64,000 nucleotides of DNA, taken from positions 78,856,501 through 78,920,500 of the forward strand of contig CP136891.1 in assembly GCA_034359265.1 (NCBI GenBank), written 5' to 3'. The position numbers were made by a program, and so were the translations under genes. Of the stretch, positions 1 through 11,188 are shown one piece after another. Below the pieces are notes generated by a model. That model searched no databases, was not told the DNA's origin, and worked only from the letters and a program-made list of their open reading frames with translations. This stretch comes from Canna indica (lineage: Eukaryota; Streptophyta; Magnoliopsida; Zingiberales; Cannaceae). Position 1 is the first letter of the stretch. Each line of letters starts with the position of its first letter.

Positions 1-215
1 TTTTGGGCAAGCATGGCGCCTACTATGCTATCAATTGCTCCATACCAGCCACAGTACCAATAAATTGACCTCCCATAAGTTTCAATATTCGGACTTGGAA
101 GTTTATTTACCTGTTGTGTCAAGTGTTGATAGATCTTCTGATAGCTTCCTCCTTCTTCTTCTTCAATGTTTGCTTCAGAGAAAAACATGGATGAAGGAGC
201 CAATTGGCTGGCCAT
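1..215 (-). CDS. Cytosolic sulfotransferase paralogue, 5' part (runs off the left edge)
   Basis: This is the first 71 or so codons of a second plant sulfotransferase, read on the minus strand from an ATG at 213-215 to the window edge without a stop. It aligns end to end with the N-terminus of the complete gene at 37791-38834: both begin MASQLAPSSM, have a glutamate run, then a YQxxYQH block and an IYWxCGWYG block. The two differ at many residues in this short stretch, so the paralogues have clearly diverged. The part seen here lies before the PAPS-binding P-loop, so catalytic competence cannot be judged. A TATA box lies about 55 bases upstream, as in the paralogue. It could be a working gene or a pseudogene broken further left. 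Confidence 0.75.
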   Translation of the reverse strand, partial: MASQLAPSSMFFSEANIEEEEGGSYQKIYQHLTQQVNKLPSPNIETYGRSIYWYCGWYGAIDSIVGAMLAQ

Positions 216-266
216 TGAGAAAATGCACAAGATAGCTGTTGGTATTGGAGATCCAAAAAGCAATAG

Positions 267-275
267 ATTTATATA
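267..275 (-). promoter_or_regulatory. TATA box of sulfotransferase copy A
   Basis: On the minus strand the bases read TATATAAAT, about 52 bases upstream of the ATG at 215. The same box sits in the same place in front of the complete paralogue (38886-38894). A start of transcription about 30 bases downstream leaves a very short 5' UTR. Confidence 0.6.
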
Positions 276-284
276 ATGTTACCA

Positions 285-2150
285 TGGGCAGAGCCACTCA
301 TATTACTGAAAAGACAAAAGTACCCTTTTATATTTAAATAATTTGGTTCACTTACCTTTGAAAATACCCTAAAGTTTCTCCTTTACTCAATATTTCTCCT
401 GATCACCAAGACTTCCTATCAAATTCTCTTTAATAATATTAAACAATACGCGAAATAATAAATTTAATTATTCTAATTCATAATGGCAAAGTTAAAATAT
501 AAATTTATGTAAAATGATCATTTATAGCTATGTATAATAATTTAAGTAAGATGATTGAAGCTTTCGTGAGTGATTATATATGCCAGATCTCTCATCCCAT
601 TATGGAGGAATCCTTCACCGAAGGGTTTTTCATTGTGACTTCCCTTGAGAAGGAGGATTTCCACTTCCATAGTAGCAGGAATAGCTATGAGGTACTGTCC
701 GATTGTCTTCTACCCTACCCATACCACCCATCTATACTAGTACTGATCGAGAGCTAGATGGGCGCTGCCCAACCTTCCTAGTTCTAGGAAAGGTCATCAT
801 ATTCATCCTCACATACAAGACAATGGATCGGTTACCGGAAGTCGAACTTTCCTAGTTATGGGAAATCTTAGCTAAAGTATGATATCAGTCAGCAAAGCAC
901 GAACGACTGCGCGCAGTTTCCTTTTCCCTTCTATCTTCTTAATTAATTTCCTCGATTCATGGTTAACTTGCACCTTGTTTAAGACGCCAATTACTAATAA
1001 CCTGACACCTTTAACAATGTGGCAGTTATTAATAAACAGACACCTTTAATAAAGCGCCAAGTTAATAATAACCTGTTGTATGTTGCCTAAAAATTTAGGA
1101 TTCGAATTCTAGTATGATCACCTATTATGACTATTTATCTGTGTTAAAAGAAACAGTTAATAATAACCTAGCAACTATGAAAAAAATAAAATAAATAATG
1201 ACCTGGCACCTTCAGCAAGACGCTAGGTTATTAATAATTGGTGCCGAGTTGAAGGTGTCGGGTTATTAATAAGGGGAAAATGTCATATTTACCTCTAAAA
1301 TATTGAAAAAATTCAAATTTGTCCTTTAAAAATGTTATGGGTCAAAATTGTCTCTGTTGTTAATAATTGGACGGAAACCAACGTGACAAATGAAGTTCGG
1401 CAACTTAGGATGTCACGATGGACAAACAAAATGACACGTGACAACTATATATGGCCCAAAAATTAATAATGAAAAAAACAAATGAATATGCCTAAACGAT
1501 TATAATGATACTCATTAAAACGATCCCAAACACAACAAAAAATAATTTAAAAATAGGCATAAAATATTTGGCGCTATTGGCAAGCGCGTCATTGAAATCG
1601 ACGGTTGTAGCAGGTGCCAAATTGAAATCGGCACATGGGACCAACTGGCGTCGACTTTTTTACAAATCGGCAACATATAGGCACTAGTATCAAGAAAACA
1701 TAGGTGGTGCCGATTTCAATTTTTTTTATCTATTTATAAATTCTAAAAATAATATAAATGAAAAAAAAATAGTCCTACATTGAAAAAAAATATTTTAAAT
1801 TACTTTTTAGTGAGTATAAATAGAATAAAGTTTAGTCCTACGTCATTTAAAAACTTTTTTCTATTAATTTTATACTTTATAAATATATTGGTACTTAAAA
1901 AAAATTATCAACTAAGAGCAATTATAATCTTAAACATTATATATATATATAACAAAATATAACATTTTATATATTTTATAAATTAATAATATAAATACAA
2001 TTAATATATTATTTTAAAAATAAAAAAAATATTTGAATACGAGCGCCAAGTAGGTGTCGATATTCAAATTAAATACCGGTTGAAAACTGATGCCTATTAT
2101 AGGCGTCAGTTTTCAAAAATCGACGCCTTTGGGCGTCAGTTTTGTAGTTT
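285..2150. repeat. Shared spacer with old subterminal-type repeats, no gene
   Basis: No coding sequence is visible. From about 970 the sequence carries many short degenerate copies of a motif resembling CGCCAAGTTAATAATAACC, and 2040-2140 has GGCGTC-type repeats, both typical of subterminal regions of old CACTA-like elements. The stretch 1270-1450 is an inverted match to about 10900-11060, suggesting the remains of one large terminal-inverted-repeat element older than the duplication. Copy B has the same layout at 38895-41368. Confidence 0.45.
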
Positions 2151-2311
2151 CACAACAAGAAAATTTCGAAATAACGACGTTTATTTTTTGACGTCTGAAG
2201 AAGCGTCGAAATGCTTAAGAACGGATGAGAAAAAGTTTAAAAATATCGACGTCTATATTAGACGTCGATATGTAAAACGGGAAATATGGCGTTTTTTCGC
2301 CGAAAAGGCAG

Positions 2312-2378
2312 CGTCGAAATATTTCGACGCCGGCGTTTCGACGCATCTGGCGTCGAAATATTTCGACGCCAGGTGCGT
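2312..2378. repeat. Perfect palindromes in the CACTA A subterminal region
   Basis: Palindromic copies built on GCGTCGAAATATTTCGACGC occur in a row, with further partial copies on either side and at 10290-10540 near the other end. In En/Spm such subterminal repeats are the binding sites of the element's DNA-binding protein. Confidence 0.6.
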
Positions 2379-2422
2379 CGAAATGTTTTCCCGCGCGAAC
2401 GCGTGGTCGTAAAAACAAGCAT

Positions 2423-2495
2423 CACGGGTTGAAAATTTCAACCCGTGAGCGTACGGTAAGCAGCTGAAATTTCTTTTCAGCTGCAGAACCGTACG
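2423..2495. repeat. Two consecutive hairpins in CACTA A
   Basis: The stretch 2423-2447 is a perfect inverted repeat with arms CACGGGTTGAAA. It is followed at 2450-2495 by a nested one whose outer arms are CGTACGGT/ACCGTACG and inner arms GCAGCTGAAA/TTTCAGCTGC. No gene overlaps them. Confidence 0.6.
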
Positions 2496-2599
2496 AAATT
2501 ATATATATATATATAATTTTTTTAACTGCTGCTACAGTTCTTTTACTATTTTAATAATAAATTTTACCTATAAATTTCACATTCACCGCCTAAATTTCT

Positions 2600-2905
2600 T
2601 CCTCCCGCGCGCCTACTTCTTCTTCTTCCTCCTTCGTCTCGTCGCTGCTGCCGATTTCTTCGTCCGATTTCTTCCGTCGTCGAATCAGCAGGTAATTTCT
2701 TGTTTCTGCTCCTTCTTCTTTCTTCTTCCGTCGCTGCTCCTTCTCCTTCTTCTTTTTGTTTCTGCTCCTTCTTCTTTCTTCTTCCGTCGCTGCTTCTTCT
2801 TCTTCTTCTTCTTCTTCTTCTTTTCTTTCTTCTTCATCTCGACGAATCCGTAGTTAACTTTTTTTTTTTTTTTCTTTCCTCTTCATCTCGACGAAGCAAC
2901 CGGCG
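2600..2905. repeat. CT/CTT-rich low-complexity region
   Basis: Pyrimidine-rich sequence with a CTT microsatellite near 2792-2825. The open frames here translate to runs of Leu, Phe and Ser and are not genes. It may be part of the leader of the CACTA A transcript. Confidence 0.6.
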
Positions 2906-3239
2906 GCCGTAAATTTTTCTCGTCGAACCAGCTCGAGATCCGGCTTTTATTCTCAAGTTAGTATAAATTTGATGTTATGCATATATATATCTTTAGATTT
3001 AAGATCAGTTATGCTGTTTAATTTTTTTTAACTATACTATCATGCTTTAGTTAGCATAATTTAGATACGGCTAATTATCATGTTATATTATGCTATCATG
3101 TTATATTATGCATGTTACTGCTTTAGATATTAATTTAGATATTATGCATGTTAATTTAGATATTATGCTTTAGTTACTGCTAACTATGCTATCATGTTAT
3201 ATTATTACTGCTATCTTTAGTTACTGCTAATAAGCATGC

Positions 3240-3462
3240 TAATTATGATTTAAATTATAATAAATATTATATTATATTATTATTATTATTATAAATACAG
3301 ATATATTCTTATAATCGAATTAATTATTATTAATTATTATTATTATTAATATTATTATTTAATAATTATTACTAATTAATAAATACTATATTATTATTAT
3401 TATTATTTAATTATTATCACTAATTATTAATAATAATAATATTATTATTATTATTACTGTTA

Positions 3463-3497
<35 letters not shown>

Positions 3498-4045
3498 AAA
3501 ACTAATTAATTATTATTATTATTATTTAATAATAATAATTATTATTATTACTGTTATTATTATTATTATTATTGTTATTATTTATTATTATTATTACTGT
3601 TATTATTATAAATACTATATTATTATTATTATTTAATTAATATCACTAATTATTATTATTATTATTGTTGTTAGTATAACTGAATTAATAATATTATTAT
3701 TATTATTTAATTATTATCACTAATTAATATTATTATTATTACTGTTGTTATTATTATTATTATTATTATATTATTATTATTATATTATTATTATTATTAT
3801 TATATTATTATTATTATTATTATATTATTATTATATTATTATTATTTATTATTATAAATATTATATTATTATTATTATTATTATTGCTGTTATTATTATA
3901 AATACTATATTATTATTATTATATTATTTATTATTATTATTACTATATTAATATTATTGACATTAATACTATATTATTAATATTATTATTATAAATACTA
4001 TATTATTATTATTATTAAATATATTACTAATTAATATTATTATTA
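3240..4045. repeat. Long TTA/TAT trinucleotide array
   Basis: About 800 bases consist almost only of ATT/TTA triplets with occasional interruptions such as ACTGTT and ATAAATACTATA. It lies inside CACTA A between the subterminal region and the transposase gene. Neither of the other CACTA elements has it. Read in frame it gives Leu/Tyr/Ile homopolymers and is not a gene. Confidence 0.8.
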
Positions 4046-4358
4046 TTTAAACTTATATTAGAGTATATAATTAATTAGAATAATTAAATTTAGAATTCAT
4101 TAATCTTGTCTTGATGGACTAAATTTCTTGCTCCCAACAATGAACTTTTTATTTAAACTTTTCAATTTGATATTTTTATAATTTTCTACCCAGAGCTTAG
4201 ACCCGTTCGAGAAATATTTTTTGATTTTATAAATTTTATTGATAAAATTTAGTTTTAATATTAAGTTGAATACTTATTTCGATATGGAGGAATGCGTATT
4301 CTACTTAATATTTTACTAAATAATATCAATAAAATTTATATTTTTCAAATAATAAATC

Positions 4359-4380
4359 TTGAATTGTCCCTTATTGGACA
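4359..4380 (+). promoter_or_regulatory. Conserved box before the CACTA hairpin
   Basis: The box contains GTCC and GGAC halves around a short spacer, framed by GAATTGTCCC and ATTGGACA. The same box lies immediately before the hairpin in CACTA C (57259-57280) and, inverted, in CACTA B (50251-50273). Its role is inferred only from conservation. Confidence 0.4.
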
Positions 4381-4385
4381 GTTTA

Positions 4386-4587
4386 GCAACACAATTATTA
4401 ATATCGTAAATTTAATTTCATTTGATCACACATGTCAATGAAATATCGGTTGCATCTCTTTTGTTCTCCGGTACGCTTCAGAAGTTTTGCGTACTTGGAG
4501 AACTAAAAAGAGATGCTGCCGAAATTTTCAGTGACTTGTTGTGATTAATTAAATGAGATTATAAGTGCGATATTAATAATGTGTTGC
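4386..4587 (+). ncRNA. Conserved long hairpin upstream of TNP2 (CACTA A)
   Basis: The two halves of this stretch are reverse complements with scattered mismatches, forming a stem of about 90 bp with the loop near 4485-4495. The core next to the loop (GCATCTCTTTTGTTCTCC on the left, AGAGATGCTGCCGAAAT on the right) recurs in the hairpins at 50052-50241 and 57294-57483. It ends about 77 bases before the TNP2 ATG and follows a conserved GAATTGTCCC-TTATTGGACA box. A primary microRNA-like transcript or a 5' UTR regulatory structure are both possible; expression is unknown. Confidence 0.55.
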
Positions 4588-4663
4588 TGAATGGGATAGG
4601 ACCAACCCACCTATATGACTATACCCTTTATAATAACATTGAAATTCACAAATGTAGTCAAAG

Positions 4664-7600
4664 ATGGATAAAACTTGGATGTCAGCACCTCAATCATCTA
4701 AAGCCTATGCGAGAGGAATGAAAAATTTTATGCAGTTCGCAATTGATAATGGATTGGATGAAGATGGCACAATGAATTGTCCGTGCAAAAAATGCATCAA
4801 TAGGAAATATCATAAACCAGAAGATGTTGAAAGACACTTAATATGGAATGGAATTTTACCGAGATATACCATTTGGTATTACCATGGTGAACCTTTATAT
4901 CCGACAACAGAAGCACAACTTGATATATCAAACAGAGCTGAAGCATCCCATTAACTACATTCTCATAATGATGAAACACCAATTGATGTCAATGATGAAA
5001 CACCAATTGATGTCAATGATGAAACACCAATTGATGTCAATGATGAAACACCAATTGATGTCAATGATGAAACATCAAATGTTAATCTTGATGAAGCTCC
5101 AAATGCATTCGAACCGCCACAAGAATCTTCCCAACATTCTATGATGGATGATCTTGATGTTCCTCTGTATCCAAATTGTGTAAAATACAGTAAATCATCA
5201 TTTATCATTCAATTATATCATATAAAGGTTCTTAATGGTTGGTCTGGAAAGTCGTTCTCAATGTTGTTAGAATTGTTGAAAGAAGCTTTTCCAGAAGGCA
5301 ATACACTTCCATCAACGTGTTATCAAGCAAAAAAATATGTGAAAGATTTGGGTTTATTCTATCAAAAGATACATGCTTGTCCAAATGATTGCATTTTATA
5401 CATGGATGAAACTGCGGAAGCATCAACATGTAACATTTGTGGATTGTCTCGATGGACTTCCTCTTCAACTAATGATGAATCAACAAGTCAGTTAGAACGG
5501 AAAAAAAAATCTGCAAAAGTGTTACGATATTTTCCACTTATTCCAAGACTGACTCGTTTATATATGTCATCGAAGACAGCAAGCTCGATGAGATGGCATT
5601 CTGAAAGACGCACTAAAGATGGAATCATACGACATCCTGCTGATGCAGAAGCTTGGCAAGCTTTTGACAGAAGATATCCAGACTTCGCTGTTGATTCACA
5701 TAATGTTAGATTGGGTCTTGCAAGTGATGGATTTAATCCATTTCGATCAATGAGCACAACTTATAGCACTTGGCATGTTGTATTGATACCTTATAATATG
5801 GAACCATGGGCATGTATGAAGAGATCTTCAATAATGTTATCAATGTTAATTCCAGGCGCTAAGGGACCAGGAAATGACATTGATGTGTACTTACAACCTC
5901 TCATTTCAGAATTGAAGCTATTGTGGAGCGGAGTAACAGCATTTGATAGTATCTCCGGCGAACAATTTACTCTGCGTGCAGCTTTAATGTGGACCATTAA
6001 TGATTTTCCAGCATATGCAATGTTATCAGGTTGGAGCACTAAAGGACGATATGCATGTCCCATATGCGGTGATAAGACAGATTCTCGTTGGCTTAAATAC
6101 GGAAAAAAACATTGTTATTTAGGCCATCGTAGATGGTTGTCACAAGAACATCCGTTTCGTCAGGACACTGAATTATTTGACGGGACAATAGAAAATGATA
6201 ATGCACCAGTGTCAGTTGATTCAAAAATTATTTACGAGCAGATTCAACACATTAAACATGTTTATGGCAAAACTACCAACACAAGTAAAAAGCGCACTCG
6301 AAATAATTTGGGTAGTGAGTCAGAAGGCATTAATGCAGACACACAAACTCAGCAAAGTTTTCAGAGGACCGATTTTGGATTGTGGAAAAAGAAAAGTATA
6401 TTTTTTGAATTACCATATTGGCAGCATAATCCATTGCGCCATAATTTGGATGTTATGCATATTGAGAAAAATATATGTGATAATCTGATTGGTACTATAT
6501 TGGATATTGATGGAAAAGGGAAAGATAATTTAAATGCACGATTAGATTTGCAAGACATGAATATAAGACATCATTTACATCCAATATTATTACCAAATGG
6601 CAGATATGATATACCCTTGGCAATTTATTCAATGTCCACTATTGAAAAGGATCTCATGCTGACATGTATCAAAAATATGAAAGTGCCCGATGGATATTCA
6701 TCAAATATTTCTAGATGTGTGAATCTCAAGGATCATAGATTACAAAACTTGAAGAGTCATGATTCACATATACTGCTTCAAGATGTTTTTCCGCATGCAT
6801 TACGAGGAATTGTGCATAAAGATGTTCTCCTCATTGTTAAAGAGATTTCTGCATTTTTCAAAAAGTTATGCAGTGCCAATTTAGACCATTGTGCCTTGGA
6901 CGATTTGCAATCACGTGTGCCTTTGCTCTTATGTAAAATGGAGCAAATTTTTCCACCGAGTTTTTTCACTATTATGGTGCATTTGATGATTCACCTTCCA
7001 ACAGAGGTGAAACTTGGTGGTCCTGTTCATTACCGTTGGATGTACCCAATTGAAAGGTTTGTTTTATTTATATTTGTCTCGTGGTCCGCATGATTCACCT
7101 TCCAACATGAATTTGTCTCGTGTTCATAGGTTATTTATGAGATATAAATCTCATGTTCGAAATAAAGCACAACCAGAGGGATCCATCGCTGAAGGATATA
7201 TTGCTGATGAATGTCTTACATTTTGTTCTCGATATTTAAATAATATTGAAACGGTGTTCAATCGACCGCAAAGAAATTATGAAGTTGAAAATATTGAAAA
7301 CTACTTATTTTCTACTGGTGGTCGATTTATTGGCAAAGCTCGCATTAGTACGTTGGATTTAAATGCGTATGCACAAATGCACAGATATGTCTTGTTGCAT
7401 ACTCCAATGATTGAACCATACAAAAGGTATCAATTGTTATTAAATGTCTCCATATTTTAAGTTATTTTAAGATTATTGGTGTAATTTTTATTTTATTGTC
7501 TCGGGCAATTTCTTGAAGAACAATGTCATATAAATAATTTATCAGTTCCATCAAATGCTCAACAACAAAGGTGGATCATAGAGAGATTCGCATTGTGGTT

Positions 7601-8090
7601 ACAAGATAAAGTGTCGGAAATGATACAAAATGATTGTGATGCTTCACTACTTGCGTTAGCTCGAGGTCCAGTATCTGTAATTAAAAAATATGATGGATTG
7701 ATTATAAATGGTTATAGATTTCATACCAAGCAACGAGAAAGATTGCGTAAAACACAAAATAATGGTTTAATGGTTGAGGCTGACAATCGTCAATATTATG
7801 GAGTTCTAACGGATGTAATTGAATTGGACTATCGTGGGGTATTCAAGGTAGTTCTTTTTCGTGCTGAATGGGTTGATATAAGAAATTCACGGGATTTACG
7901 AGTGGATGAGAATGGATTCACATTAGTTAATCTTTCTCGATTATTTCATACCGGTGCATTTCTAAAAGATGACCCGTATGTGTTTTCATCACAAGCAAAA
8001 CAAGTATTTTATATGTCAGATCCGAAGATTAATGAGTGGTCGCATGTCATAAATGTATATCCTAGAGATTTATATGACATCGGTAAATGA
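4664..8090 (+). pseudogene. TNP2-type CACTA transposase (one in-frame stop)
   Basis: This gene encodes the transposase that would cut and move the element. The first exon holds a Transpos_assoc domain with a CPCKKC zinc-binding motif (4664-4954). After a linker comes the Transposase_21 core (about 5500-6500), with blocks such as KVLRYFPL, RLGLASDGFNPF and LMWTINDFPAY, then a DUF4218 region that crosses an intron (7057-7129, phase checked; GPVHYRWMYPIER continues into LFMRYKSHVRNK). A last exon from about 7505 carries a DUF4216 domain ending near 8090. A single TAA at 4952-4954 interrupts an otherwise continuous frame; it fits CAA to TAA. The acceptor before 7505 lacks a clear AG. The product is probably not made at full length. 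Confidence 0.85.
4968..5088 (+). repeat. 24-bp coding minisatellite in TNP2
   Basis: Four identical 24-bp units and a degenerate fifth lie directly after the in-frame stop. In the transposase frame each unit encodes NDETPIDV, an acidic 8-residue repeat joining the zinc-binding domain to the catalytic part. Confidence 0.85.
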
Positions 8091-8169
8091 CTTATTATTT
8101 ATCAATATTATTTATATAATTTGTTAATCTATATGTATTTATCAATATATAATATTATGTTATTATACA

Positions 8170-10099
8170 AGATGTCAAGATCAAGAATAATTGATTCAGA
8201 TGCTGAGACTCGCGAGGAGGGTGAGCTTAGCCCCGAGAGTGATCGTCCTGGGTCGTCACAAGGACGAATTCACAGACCTTTCTACATTTGGAGTTAGTTT
8301 TTATATCATCATACATGTGAACATTATTTATTTAATCAAATTTATATTAATGTTTTCTGATGTAATTTAAAAACAGACACTACAACACAAATGCAACATG
8401 AAGGGTCTCCATATTTTACAGCTTCTTCTGTGTATACACTTAATCCCGACCAGTTAATTATGGTCAATTTTTCTGATTGGGGTCAAAGTCATGATGGCGG
8501 CCACAGATTATACTCACATTTTATGGGGTTACTAGTGCGTGATTCTACATTCTTACCATTGACGCCTGACCCTTGGAATCAAATTTCTTCCATATATAAG
8601 AATGGATTATGGGAGCAATTATTGGTATGTTATGAATTTATATGAATTTATGTTAGATTGCATTATTTAGTTGTGTGAAATTATATATTAAATATATATT
8701 TTGGGGTCAAACTAATATCATTTATAAATGCAGAGATATTTTTTGATCCCTACTGAGAATAGGGATCGTATTTTTCGCACTACTATGGCAGCCTTCGACA
8801 GAAAATTTAAAAATTATAAACTTATATTAAAAAAAAAATATTTTAAAATTGAAGAGTCAAAAGAGGAAAATCTTACACGTCGACCACGAAATGTTAGTAG
8901 AGAATCATGGATAAGAATGGTCGATTATTGGCATTCTTCGGCTAGTCAGGTAAAAATTTATATTTTGATACTTGCAATATTTGTTTTATAATTATAATTA
9001 AATATGACAGGCTGCGTCTGAACGGGGTCGAAGGGCAAGAAGTGCAACTCAAGATTACATATATACTAGCGGTGCGACCCCTTACATTCAAAGACGTGCT
9101 GATTTTGTAAGTAGTTTAGTAAATAATTTATAATTTATTTGTTTTTATTTTTAATATCTTTTAAATAATTAATTTTTATTTATATTGTGTGAAGCGACGT
9201 ACACATAATAGAGAGCCCAGTGAGCTCGAAGTGTATAGAACAACACATCTTCGTAGAAGTGGACGAGGACATGTACGCGAAGAAGCTGCTCAATTTATGG
9301 TATAACACATCTACGAATGAATTAAATTAATATTTTTTAAATTTATAATCTATTTTTTGAAATGTAGGCCACCGCCGAACAAACACTTAATGAACGACTT
9401 GAGACTAATCCAACAACAGAGCGAGTTCAACTCGAGAACCAAGTATATCGGGAAATATCTGGTCCCGAACATCATTCTCGAGTTCGCCTACAAGGGATTG
9501 GAGTCACACCAAGTCAATTTTATGAACGTCATCGACAATCTTTTGTTGCATCTTCCCACGATGCAACATATGACGAGCTTCGACGGCAACAAGAGGCTGC
9601 AATGAAAGAAATGCAGCAAAAACATGATGCTGAGATGAGGGAGGTTCAGCAAAGACTGAACAGAATGGAGCAGATGTGGTTTCAACAACAATTTAATAAT
9701 TCATCGTCACAGGGACTAAATCCAATTATTAATCAAGCTAATATGTTTTCCTCGCCAATTGATTATGTATGTATTTATTTAATTTATTTGTAGTTGATAT
9801 TTTTAGCATTGTAATTAATTAAATATGTTTTTTAACAGGATCGATTGTATGTTCCTGAAAGTCTTCCTCATGAAATACCGTCGGCTAATCTCGGAGAAGG
9901 TACAAGTAAAGATCCATTTCTAAACTGTAAGTAATTTATATATTGTCATACTGAATATTTTAATTAATAATATTAAAATTTATATGCTTATAATTGATAT
10001 AAATGTATAGATAGAGATGTTGATCCGTATAGAGAAGACGACGAGGAAGAACAAGAAGACGAGGAGGAGCAGGAGGAAATGGACGATGATGAAGATTAA
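8170..10099 (+). CDS. Second CACTA gene, Transposase_24 (Ptta/En/Spm) type, 8 exons
   Basis: Eight exons can be traced by splice signals: 8170-8292, 8377-8624, 8734-8949, 9012-9106, 9195-9299, 9368-9766, 9839-9926 and 10009-10099. The start is the ATG of MSRSRIID. The second exon has an NFSDWGQSHDGG block and ends GLWEQLL. The third reads RYFLIPTENRDRIFRTTMAAFDRKFKNYK in sense order (given here as a description of the family's conserved stretch), then WIRMVDYWHS. Later exons are basic and then Gln-rich coiled coil, and the last is strongly acidic, ending before TAA at 10097-10099. In this family the product is the partner or DNA-binding protein of TNP2. All introns are short and AT-rich. I see no stop, but the gene model is manual. 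Confidence 0.65.
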
Positions 10100-10557
10100 A
10101 TTATTTAATTTTATTTGTAAATAAAATTACTGAGTATTGTTTAAATCAAATTTTGTATTACTGTTCCAATTAAATAAAATTTTGAATTTTGATGATAATT
10201 TGATTAATTTTAAATTAATTAGCTAATTAATATATTAATTATTGATTATGAGTAAAATTTATTTTAAAAAAACAAAAAAAAATCGGCTAATTAGCTAAGC
10301 ATATTGACGCTTCCAAAGGCGTCAATATGCTAACCATAACGTCGTCGTTTTGAATACTGACGTCTCGTTTCGACCGCACACGTCGTCGAAATTTAAATCT
10401 TTACGCCTGGATAGACGTCAATATTTAAAATTAAGCGGAAGGTTTTTGACACGCATTTTCGACGGATTCACTGCCGTCAGAATGCAAATATTTACTCCCT
10501 CCGATGTCAAAATTTCTTTATAATTTGCCGTCAGAATTCCAACGATGTGTTGTAGTG

Positions 10558-11188
10558 TTTTTTCTCCCTTCATTATTGGCCCTCAAACAAATTCTTTTTG
10601 GTGTGCATGAATTCATATTTAGGCCTAAAAAAAGAGTCGATTTCTCAATTAAAAAGGATTGATGTTATCTTAATTTGTTCTAGTGAAAAGCCAGTCACTT
10701 AGTCAAGAAGGAACCCCTTAAATACTCTTTAATAGTGAATAAGCTTCACTTGCCATATTGGCTTTCGTTTGCTGACGCGAACTTTCGTTAAAACAAGGGG
10801 TAAATTTGATCAAATTACGACAAGGGTAATTTTGGTCCAAAACATATTTAAGAGATAAATTTGTACATTTTTCAATACTTAATGGGTAAATTTGACACTT
10901 TTCCTATTTAGAATGGTGCAAATTTGTCCCTAAATTTTTTAGGTCAAAATTGCCCTTGTCCGTACATAATAGTCATGTGTCACGTGTCATTTTGTTTTCC
11001 CACCGTGGCATCTTATGTTGTCGAGGTTCACTTGCCACGTCGGCTTCGGTTTGTTGACGTGGTCTTTCGTTAGAAAAAAAAGTAAATTTGATCTAATTAT
11101 GTAACGATGAGGATAATTTTAATCCAAAACATATTTAATAGGTAAATTTGAACCTTTTTTTATTACTTTAGGGCAAATTAACTTGACC
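10558..11188. other. Shared spacer, no gene
   Basis: AT-rich sequence resuming the copy A backbone after CACTA A, matching 41371-41999 in copy B. It contains the inverted partner of 1270-1450 and a repeated phrase resembling GGTAAATTTGA. No coding potential is apparent. Confidence 0.5.

Larger units (their letters stand above)
2148..10560 (+). mobile_element. CACTA (En/Spm) DNA transposon A, 8.4 kb
   Basis: The element spans 2151-10557 and is flanked by a TTT target duplication (2148-2150 and 10558-10560). The empty site is present in copy B near 41368, where six T residues replace the nine T residues counted here. The right end reads CACTACAACA on the minus strand. The left end reads CACAACAAGA, which equals CACTACAACAAGA with three bases missing. 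Subterminal regions at both ends hold CGTCGAAAT-type repeats. Inside are a CT-rich stretch, a long TTA array, a conserved hairpin, a TNP2-type transposase gene and a second multi-exon gene of the Transposase_24 type. One in-frame stop in TNP2 and a damaged splice acceptor suggest it died recently. Confidence 0.9.

Noticed and set aside
2215..2441. Overlapping frames on both strands with FDA-type repeats
   Set aside because: They arise from the palindromic CGTCGAAAT subterminal repeats.
2700..2912. 70-codon frame rich in Leu, Phe and Ser
   Set aside because: It is the translation of a CTT/CTC microsatellite and poly-T run and has no domain.
3745..3951. Frame of Leu, Ile and Tyr only
   Set aside because: Translation of the TTA array.
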